From the NCBI RefSeq assembly GCF_964036645.1, contig NZ_OZ038525.1, positions 806,001 to 870,000 of the forward strand: a stretch of 64,000 bases of DNA, given 5' to 3'. Both the position numbers and the translations under genes were made by a program. This DNA is from Tenacibaculum sp. 190524A02b. GTDB taxonomy: Bacteria > Bacteroidota > Bacteroidia > Flavobacteriales > Flavobacteriaceae. Within the stretch, counting starts at the first letter, position 1. Each line of letters starts with the position of its first letter. The notes below the pieces were generated by a model. That model saw nothing but the letters and a program-made list of their open reading frames with translations, ran no database searches and was not told the DNA's origin. Below, piece by piece: positions 51,974-58,384 of the stretch.

Positions 51974-53539
51974 ATGAACCGAATTTTAACAATATTTATT
52001 GCTTTGGTTGTCTTTGGATGTCAACAACCACACAATAAGAAAACTAAAAATTATCCTAATGGACTATTTCCAATTAAGGAGTATGGAAAGTGGGGATTTA
52101 TCAATTCAAAAGGAAATAACGTAATTACATGTCAATTTGATGAAGTTGGTGAATTTTCGGAAGGACTTGCTGGAGTTTTAATTGACTCAACATGGGGATT
52201 CATTGACATAACTGGAAAAATAGTTATTGAACCAAAATTTTACAGTACTGCCAAGTTTTCCGATGGTCTTTGCAACGTTAAAATTAAAACAGATTCAAAC
52301 CTTCAAAATGCTTTTATCCGAAAAGATGGTTCAATAGCTTTTAAATCCGAGCACAAAAACATAAGTTCATTTGCAAATGGTAGAGCCACCTTAAAAATCA
52401 ACAATGAAGTTTGTGTGATAGATACTTTAGGTAAAACTGTATTCAATACTCATTATCCGTATGGAGGGGGGGCACCTCTTCAAGACGGAATTGTACATGT
52501 TTGGAGCGGAGATTCTACTAAATATTTTGACAGAGGTGGCAACCTATTATTGCACTTGGATGGAATGGGACACGATAGTTTTAACCAAGGCATTGCAAAA
52601 ATCAGAAAAGACAACAAAACAGTTTACATAAATAAAAAAGGAGAAGTAGTAATACGGCCTGAAAAACCTGACTTAACCTATTTTGAGTTTTCTGATGGAT
52701 TGGCACAGGCAACTATCTCCGGCAGTAATCACAAATCTGGTTTCATCAATAAGAAAGGTAAGATTGTTATTCCTATAGTTTATTCAGAAATCAATAATTT
52801 CAAAGAAGGACTAGCTGCTTTTAGAGATTCAATTTACTATGGTTTTATTAATAAAAGAGGAGAAACAGTTATTGAGCCACAATTTGAACATATTGGCTAT
52901 ATTGGATTTAAAAACGGGTTGTGTGAAGTAAAAAAAGACGGACAATGGGGCTATATTAACCACAGTGCTGAATTTGTCTGGAAATCACAAAAAGACGTTC
53001 AATATAAAAAACTGGATTTGACTAAATGGCAATTGGACACACTGGAAATTAATACCCCAATGTATGGCGGTATATATGCGGGATATGACAACAAGCCAAG
53101 AAAAGCAAATTTTTCGATTAATGACGATTTTTACTTGAAAGTTGACACATCTGATATCACAGTATTTGCAGATAAATATTTAGGCTGTAAAATTTATTTA
53201 ATAAATGGAACTAATAGCACAATTAAAATTCCAGCACAAGATCATAGGATTAAAATAATTCAACAGGCTCTGAATGAAAAGAATGAATGGCAAGATATTG
53301 AGAATTTCATAAATAGTTGGTGTGGTAATAGCTACCACTCAATTCAAATTCTACCAAAGTATTATCAAATTTACACAGCTCCAATAACAAAAGGAGATTT
53401 CAGCACGAGTTTGAGATTTCGATTAGAACTAAATGACACCATAATACATTCAAATGAATATATTGGCAAAATTAATAAAGAACAATTATTGAAACCTGAA
53501 GAGAAAGACAAAACAGGAATAGCCGTTTGGACAAATTGA
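51974..53539 (+). CDS. WG-repeat lipoprotein, 521 aa
   Basis: The start MNRILTIFIALVVFGC (ATG at 51974) gives a lipobox VFGC. About seven WG (KWGFINSKGN-type) repeats follow, such as YGKWGFINSKG, STWGFIDITGK, YYGFINKRGETVIEPQFE and GQWGYINHSAEFV, forming a beta-rich repeat domain. The C-terminal 180 residues are a different beta domain. WG-repeat proteins are of unknown function and often secreted. The flanks carry a matched inverted pair (GTTGTGGGT before, ACCCATAAC at 53557-53565 after), so the gene looks like a cassette. Its GC and codon use differ from those of the housekeeping genes. Confidence 0.75.
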   Translation: MNRILTIFIALVVFGCQQPHNKKTKNYPNGLFPIKEYGKWGFINSKGNNVITCQFDEVGEFSEGLAGVLIDSTWGFIDITGKIVIEPKFYSTAKFSDGLCNVKIKTDSNLQNAFIRKDGSIAFKSEHKNISSFANGRATLKINNEVCVIDTLGKTVFNTHYPYGGGAPLQDGIVHVWSGDSTKYFDRGGNLLLHLDGMGHDSFNQGIAKIRKDNKTVYINKKGEVVIRPEKPDLTYFEFSDGLAQATISGSNHKSGFINKKGKIVIPIVYSEINNFKEGLAAFRDSIYYGFINKRGETVIEPQFEHIGYIGFKNGLCEVKKDGQWGYINHSAEFVWKSQKDVQYKKLDLTKWQLDTLEINTPMYGGIYAGYDNKPRKANFSINDDFYLKVDTSDITVFADKYLGCKIYLINGTNSTIKIPAQDHRIKIIQQALNEKNEWQDIENFINSWCGNSYHSIQILPKYYQIYTAPITKGDFSTSLRFRLELNDTIIHSNEYIGKINKEQLLKPEEKDKTGIAVWTN

Positions 53540-53556
53540 AAAAATAAAAAGCACAT

Positions 53557-53570
53557 ACCCATAACAATGC
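53557..53570. other. Cassette-end-like site after the WG gene
   Basis: ACCCATAACAATGC is the reverse complement, apart from one base, of GTTGTGGGT at the 5' end of the same gene. Gene-specific pairing of this kind is what integron cassette ends (R'' with R') show. Confidence 0.4.
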
Positions 53571-53709
53571 TTAAAATTAATGTGGGTTTTAGTGCTTAAT
53601 CGGAAAGCCTACGCTTCCCTATTCCCGTACTAATCATAGCTGAAGCCGTCAGACTGCGCAAAAACTTATGATAATAAATCTTGTAAAAGGGTTAAAATAT
53701 ATGTAAATT

Positions 53710-53732
53710 AAAGTATTGTTTTTCAATACTTT
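53710..53732. repeat. Hairpin before the transposase fragment
   Basis: AAAGTATTG and CAATACTTT, 9-bp arms around TTTTT, directly before the transposase start. Insertion sequences often carry such hairpins near the end, so this may be the remaining left end of the element. Confidence 0.4.
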
Positions 53733-53736
53733 TTTT

Positions 53737-54045
53737 ATGGATTTCAAAAAAGGTTTTAATAGGAATCAACTTCTAATGATGGATTTTAATTCCATGGTAT
53801 CAATAGATTCTTGGGCTAGGATTGTAGATTTATTTGTTGAAATTCTACCACTTAATGAATTAGGGTTCATAGATGTTTTGGCTAAAGAAGGTGCACCTCC
53901 TTATCATTCTTCTGATTTACTTAAACTATATCTCTATGGTTATAAACACAGTATTCGCTCCTCTAGAAAATTGGCACATGCTTGTAAAGTTAATATAGAG
54001 GTCATATGGCTATTAAATGGATTAACTCCTTCCTCTAAAAGATAG
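53737..54045 (+). pseudogene. Truncated IS1182-type transposase (N-terminal part)
   Basis: About 102 residues matching the start of IS1182/DUF772 transposases: FKKGFNRNQLLMMDFNSM, SWARIVDLFVEILPLNELGF, SDLLKLYLYGYKHSIRSSRK and VIWLLNGLTPSSKR. The rest, including the whole DDE catalytic part, is missing. The break point coincides with the start of the 300-bp repeat A at 54048, so the deletion and the repeat insertion are likely linked. Confidence 0.85.
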
Positions 54046-54047
54046 CC

Positions 54048-54350
54048 TATTTAGTTTGTTTTATAATACTAATGTAAGAGGTTTTTGTAGCGTTTTTTTG
54101 GTGATAAAACTCATAAATCGAAAGAACCTTTTCTTTTTCAGTTCTTTAATAGTTGTTGCTTTATAATAACTATATAAATCAGAATAAAACACAAAAATTG
54201 GTATTCTTTTAGTAAAATAATTTAAATTTGGTTAACAGAAAAAGGGATCTAATCCCCATAATAAACCATAGGTAAAACGATACCGCATAGTTCAACTACG
54301 GATTAAATTAAAATGCGCCTCTGGCATATATGGTTTAATCCTATAATGTT
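54048..54350 (+). repeat. 300-bp duplicated block, copy A
   Basis: It matches 56187-56482 over its whole length with scattered changes. Near the right end is a large imperfect hairpin: TAAACCATA (54262-54270) with TATGGTTTA (54329-54337), enclosing CCG-CATAGTTCAACTA-CGG. The block ends exactly at ...ATAATGTT, after which each copy is followed by a different gene. There is no ORF inside. Confidence 0.85.
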
Positions 54351-54368
54351 TGTACTTAATAAGATAAA

Positions 54369-54746
54369 ATGAAGAAAATACTTAAATTATTCTTGTTTGT
54401 CTCTCTAATTGGACTTTTGTTGTCCTTCAGTGTCAATCAATTGGAAAAGAAATTGATTGGTAGTTGGAAAGTGATTACCGTAATCAAAGAAGATGGTACA
54501 AAAAAAGAAGGTAGAAAAATGATAACCTTCAGAAAGGATGGGGCTGTTGAAAGCATGAAAGACAACGGGTCGAAAATGACTGGATTTTGGAAATATGATA
54601 AGAAACAAAGTTTGCTCCAGATGTCAGATGAGACCAAAGAAAAATGGACTGATTTTAAAGTGTTGAAACTAACTGGAAAAGAACTGATTCTGAAAGACGA
54701 AAGAAAGACTTACGAAACAGTTAGAACTAAGCACAACACAAAATAA
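54369..54746 (+). CDS. Lipocalin-like secreted protein, 125 aa
   Basis: A signal-like N-terminus (MKKILKLFLFVSLIGLLLSF). The body LEKKLIGSWKVITVIKEDGT, MITFRKDGAVESM, GFWKYDKKQSLLQMSDE and LILKDERKTYETV fits the lipocalin-like/DUF5004 small beta-barrel type (L.GSWK at the start). Secreted or periplasmic. It follows the right end of repeat A directly. Function unknown. Confidence 0.65.
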   Translation: MKKILKLFLFVSLIGLLLSFSVNQLEKKLIGSWKVITVIKEDGTKKEGRKMITFRKDGAVESMKDNGSKMTGFWKYDKKQSLLQMSDETKEKWTDFKVLKLTGKELILKDERKTYETVRTKHNTK

Positions 54747-54790
54747 AGCACATAGCCTCACTACGGAACGGCAACGGTCTTTATTAAAAC

Positions 54791-54797
54791 GTTAGCT
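54791..54797. other. Cassette-end-like GTTAGCT
   Basis: ACGTTAGCTTTC precedes the next gene; GTTRRRY is the consensus of the integron R' simple site and GTTAGCT fits it fully. The partner after the gene (CATAGCTGCC near 55502) is only partly complementary. Confidence 0.4.
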
Positions 54798-54807
54798 TTC
54801 ATATAAA

Positions 54808-55506
54808 ATGAATATTCAAAATCAAATATTAGAATTTGCTGAAAAACATTCTTTGAAAGAGAAAGCATTTGCTTCTATAGATATAGTTATGGATGCCAGT
54901 ATTGAATTTGATAATGAAATCGGTATAGACTTTTTAGATGGCAATGATAGGGATGACTTGATTTATGAATTTGGAAGATTTGAATTCCAGATTGACAGAA
55001 ATGGCAACTGTAAAGTAGTTACAATCATTAAAATCTACTCAAAGAAACTTTATGGTCCAAATTGCGATGTTCCTGTTGGATACTATGAAGAATGGACTGA
55101 TTTAAAAGGAGATCACTTGGACGAATTTTTGATTTTCGACTGGACACCAATAAATCTGAATATTGATTATCACATTGAGCGAATAAGTAAAACTGTTCCT
55201 CAGCGATATTTTAAAAGAAATATTCCTGAGTATGAATTTACGACATATATAAATCACTTAACATCCTTATTTCAAGGAAAACAATTTGATGGTGCAATCG
55301 TATTTTTGAAAAGATGCCTAGACTATTTAGAAAAAGATGGAAATAAGGAAATCGAAAAAGAGTATTTAAGTGAATGTCTTGAACTATTTCAAAGGGTTTT
55401 TCATTTCGTTAAAAACAACAACTTGATAGAACCTGAAAAACTAGATAAATATAGAATAAACGGAAGAATAAAAAACGAAAAGCTAATAATGGCCAAAAAA
55501 TCATAG
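54808..55506 (+). CDS. Hypothetical protein, 232 aa (cassette-like gene)
   Basis: Cytoplasmic: no signal or TM. It starts MNIQNQILEFAEKHSLKEKA. The middle is acidic and beta-rich (IDFLDGNDRDDLIYEFGRFE, CDVPVGYYEEWTDLKGDHLD), and the end is helical (FDGAIVFLKRCLDYLEKDGN, YLSECLELFQRVFHFVKNN), perhaps TPR-like. No family recognised. Its flanks carry a GTTAGCT site and, after the stop, a GC-rich hairpin (GCTGCCC...GGGACAGC), as seen in attC terminal structures. Confidence 0.6.
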   Translation: MNIQNQILEFAEKHSLKEKAFASIDIVMDASIEFDNEIGIDFLDGNDRDDLIYEFGRFEFQIDRNGNCKVVTIIKIYSKKLYGPNCDVPVGYYEEWTDLKGDHLDEFLIFDWTPINLNIDYHIERISKTVPQRYFKRNIPEYEFTTYINHLTSLFQGKQFDGAIVFLKRCLDYLEKDGNKEIEKEYLSECLELFQRVFHFVKNNNLIEPEKLDKYRINGRIKNEKLIMAKKS

Positions 55507-55561
55507 CTGCCCTGCGGGACAGCAACGCTTTTTAGCAGAGACGTTGTAGGTAATTACCAGA
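55506..55561. other. GC-rich hairpin and cassette-end-like site between two hypothetical genes
   Basis: GCTGCCCTGCGGGACAGC is a compact stem-loop. Then GTTGTAGGTAA (55543-55553) begins the next cassette-like gene and is matched by TACCTACAA at 56125-56133 after that gene. Confidence 0.45.
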
Positions 55562-56122
55562 ATGAGTTCACTAATTGAAAAAATAAATTGCATAAAATTA
55601 GCAAGAAGACAAGAAAATTTACTTAAAGGATTAGATAAATTCTATGAAATAGTTCGTTCTGAAATAAAAGAAGAACATAAAACTTTATTCAATGAAGGTT
55701 TTGAAAAATTCAGAAAAACAGGAAGGTATTCAATTCACAATACTTTTGCTGGTGGAATTATTTTCTTGAGAGAACCTGAAATAATTGAAAAAATAAAAAT
55801 TGATTTTAAAACTGTGACAAATGATGCTTTAGCAGAAGTCGAATACAGTACTGAAATAAGAAATAAAAGAAATACAAAATATAAACCAAACGCTGGTAAG
55901 ATAGAAAGTATAGACTGGAATATGTTAGGAGTATTCCCTCATTTCAACAAATATGATAAAGGAATTAAAATCGCTATACTTACGCTTATAGGAAACTTTG
56001 TCAAAGTTATTTGTGAAGACCTTAACCAAAATAGTTGGTTTATGAAATATGAAAAAAACTTTGAACTTGAAATTATACTGGATAATGAAATGATAAATAG
56101 ATTATCTATAAAAGCAAAATAA
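55562..56122 (+). CDS. Hypothetical protein, 186 aa (cassette-like gene)
   Basis: MSSLIEKINCIKLARRQENL start, then charged helices, a central FAGGIIFLREPEIIEKIKID, and a C-terminal part with IESIDWNMLGVFPHFNKYDK and FELEIILDNEMINRL. No signal peptide and no TM. Family unknown. It is bounded by TTGTAGGTAA (55544) and its inverted partner TACCTACAA (56125), and is followed by a short hairpin TCTTCAGA/TCTGAAGA at 56142-56162, which supports cassette status. Confidence 0.6.
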   Translation: MSSLIEKINCIKLARRQENLLKGLDKFYEIVRSEIKEEHKTLFNEGFEKFRKTGRYSIHNTFAGGIIFLREPEIIEKIKIDFKTVTNDALAEVEYSTEIRNKRNTKYKPNAGKIESIDWNMLGVFPHFNKYDKGIKIAILTLIGNFVKVICEDLNQNSWFMKYEKNFELEIILDNEMINRLSIKAK

Positions 56123-56186
56123 ACTACCTACAATAACTAAGTCTTCAGACAAATTCTGAAGATGGTGTTTACTAAAAACGATAGGA

Positions 56187-56482
56187 TATTTAGTTTGTTT
56201 TATAATACTAATGTATGGGGTTTTCGCAGCGTTTTTTTGGTGATAAAATTCATAAATCGGAAGAACCTTTTTTCAGTTCTTTAATAGCTATTTTGCTATA
56301 ATAACTATATAAATCAGAATAAAACACAAAAATTGGTATTCTTTTAGTAAAATAATTTAAATTTGGAAACAGAAAAAGTATCTAATCCCATAATAAACCA
56401 TAGGTAAAACGATACCGCATAGTTCAACTGCGGATTAAATCAAAATGAGCCTGTGGATTATATGGTTTAATCCTATAATGTT
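56187..56482 (+). repeat. 300-bp duplicated block, copy B
   Basis: Copy of 54048-54350. Differences include CCGCATAGTTCAACTGCGG in place of CCGCATAGTTCAACTACGG; the change adds a base pair (CCGC/GCGG) to the inner stem. Like copy A it ends at ATAATGTT, after which cassette-specific DNA (GCCCACAATT...) begins. Confidence 0.85.
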
Positions 56483-56492
56483 GCCCACAATT

Positions 56493-57626
56493 ATGAAAAA
56501 AATCCTAGTTACATTAATAATTTGTCTTTTAAGTATAAATAGTTCTGCTCAAGAAAAGATTACAACTGAATTAAAAAACGCCTATGAAAAGAAAAAATAC
56601 GATTTGATAATTTCAGAACATTCTGAAAAAGCAAATGAATATCCAGCTAAAGCAATTTATTATATTGGAATGGCTTACTATATGAAAGCCGACGATAATA
56701 ATGTAATTAAACTTATGGATTTATCTATCAAAAAAGATAAATCTGACCCAGATGTTTATTTCATAAAAGGGATGACTTTTAATTATTTAGGACAATTAGA
56801 AAAAGCGGTTGAATCTTTCAAAAAAGCAATTGAACTAGATTCGAGTAATACAAACTATTATAGTGGTTTAGGAGATTCATATTTGAATCTTAAAAAATAT
56901 GATAAAGCTCTAAATTCTTATATCAAAGCAACTGAAAAAACAGAACCAATTGAAAGACCTTTTGCAATGATACCACAAATTTATGCAGAATTAAATCAAC
57001 CTACTAAGGCTTTAGAAGCTTTTTACAAATCAAAGGAATTTGTTTCAAAAGAATCTAACTCTTATATAAATGCACTTTATAATATAGGACTTTATGAGTT
57101 TCTTAATAAAGAGTTTGAGAAATCAGAAATTGCTTATAAAGAACTCATTGAATTAGCTCCAAATGACTATCAATCTTATGCGAAACTGGTTCAAGTTTAC
57201 TATTCAAAAAAGGAATATAAAAAAGCAGAACCTTTAAAAGAAAAACTTTACGAAGCTTATAAAAAAGGAAACCTAAAAGATAATTTAAAAAGTATGTTTT
57301 GTTTTGACCAATTTGAATGGAAAGGAAAAACAATACTTGCTTTTGAACGCTTTGCTGTAAAAGAAGGAGAATTATACTATAAACATATATTTTACATTCC
57401 AAATGAAAAAGGAAAAACTGAATTTACAATTCAAACAGAAAACTCACCAGTTTCTGAAGAATTAGGAACAGGAAAATATGCAGTTGGAATGGATAAAAAT
57501 GGAACTCATTCAACTTTTGGATTTCTAAAAGAAAATTTTGAATATGACAACTTGAAAAATATTGTTATAAAAATTCTTGAGGAACAAATAAAAGCACGAG
57601 CAAGTTCAAGAAAAAGGAAAAACTAA
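56493..57626 (+). CDS. Secreted TPR-repeat protein, 377 aa
   Basis: Signal peptide at MKKILVTLIICLLSINSSAQ (start ATG at 56493, not the earlier in-frame ATG at 56445, which lies in the repeat). TPR units follow: AIYYIGMAYYMKADDNNVIK, PDVYFIKGMTFNYLGQLEKA, NYYSGLGDSYLNLKKYDKAL and NDYQSYAKLVQVYYSKKEYK. The C-terminal 100 residues are beta-rich (TIQTENSPVSEELGTGKYAV). Exported scaffold; function unknown. Flanked by GTTGCCCACAATT (56480) and its partner AACTGTGGGCAATAAC (57625-57640). Confidence 0.8.
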   Translation: MKKILVTLIICLLSINSSAQEKITTELKNAYEKKKYDLIISEHSEKANEYPAKAIYYIGMAYYMKADDNNVIKLMDLSIKKDKSDPDVYFIKGMTFNYLGQLEKAVESFKKAIELDSSNTNYYSGLGDSYLNLKKYDKALNSYIKATEKTEPIERPFAMIPQIYAELNQPTKALEAFYKSKEFVSKESNSYINALYNIGLYEFLNKEFEKSEIAYKELIELAPNDYQSYAKLVQVYYSKKEYKKAEPLKEKLYEAYKKGNLKDNLKSMFCFDQFEWKGKTILAFERFAVKEGELYYKHIFYIPNEKGKTEFTIQTENSPVSEELGTGKYAVGMDKNGTHSTFGFLKENFEYDNLKNIVIKILEEQIKARASSRKRKN

Positions 57627-57825
57627 CTGTGGGCAATAACTAAGTCCTTGGACTATTCGTAGATTAAAGTCTGAAGATGATGTTTAATAAAACCATGAAA
57701 GTTTAGCCTAATATTTATTACCTTACGTTACTACAACAAACTTTTTAAATGACTATTACATGCTTTTTATAATTTTTAATTAATGAGAAATCTAGTAGAT
57801 TTTAAAGTATACAATATTAAGTACA
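57627..57825. other. Right border of the cassette-like array
   Basis: It contains CTGTGGGCAATAACTAAG, the partner of the site at 56480, and GACTATTACATGCTTTTTATA (57751-57771), which repeats the sequence at 51693-51713. No gene. Confidence 0.45.
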
Positions 57826-58071
57826 ATGAGAGATAAATTCTATTTTGGAATGAAAGTTTCGTTAGGTGGCGAAATAGGAGTTGTAATTCAAGGAAAAGGC
57901 AAATTAGATTGGGATAAAGAAGCTGGAATCATTCGTTGGGATACAAATAAAGAAGTAGATACAGAGGATTGGAGAGGATTATATGGATCATTTATAGATT
58001 CCGGGGGAGTAGAAGTAAGTAAAGACCATCAATTTAAATATATAAAAGATGATGGAACTATGAAAAATTGA
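57826..58071 (+). CDS. Hypothetical protein, 81 aa
   Basis: A small, likely all-beta protein (FYFGMKVSLGGEIGVVIQGK, AGIIRWDTNKEVDTEDWRGL, GVEVSKDHQFKYIKDDGT). No signal peptide. It resembles small SH3-barrel-like domains, but no family is assigned. A CAATAAC element like those of the array lies about 62 bp after the stop (58133), so it may be the last cassette gene. A terminator follows at 58164. Confidence 0.55.
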   Translation: MRDKFYFGMKVSLGGEIGVVIQGKGKLDWDKEAGIIRWDTNKEVDTEDWRGLYGSFIDSGGVEVSKDHQFKYIKDDGTMKN

Positions 58072-58163
58072 TTGAGTTGAATAAAACTAGTCCACTTCCA
58101 TACAAACCCTTTCGTGTGGCACACAAGAGTATGCAATAACAATTAAATTTTATATAAAAAGAG

Positions 58164-58197
58164 AACTACTTTTATAGTAAAAGTGAAGTAGTTTTTT
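58164..58197 (+). terminator. Terminator after 57826 gene
   Basis: AACTACTT and AAGTAGTT pair around about 14 nt, followed by TTTTT. Confidence 0.65.
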
Positions 58198-58384
58198 GTT
58201 TTTATTATTGTATGAGTGTACAAAACATCTCGGGTTTTAAATTAGAGGATACAAACGTGCAAATGCTAGATTTTTATTGTGTAGAGGAATAACGAAACAC
58301 TAGCGCATGAAGCTTTCATATACAAAAAACTCCACTGTGATAATACAAGTGGAGTTTCGTTGTTTTTATAAGTATTAATACAGC
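58198..58384. terminator. Spacer with terminator for the minus-strand T9SS gene
   Basis: AAACTCCACT (58327-58336) and AGTGGAGTTT (58348-58357) pair. On the minus strand the stem is followed by T residues, so it should end the transcript of the gene at 58385. Confidence 0.7.

Noticed and set aside
51974..58071. Prophage or ICE
   Set aside because: No phage structural, packaging, conjugation or integrase genes; the genes are unrelated singles, which fits cassettes better.
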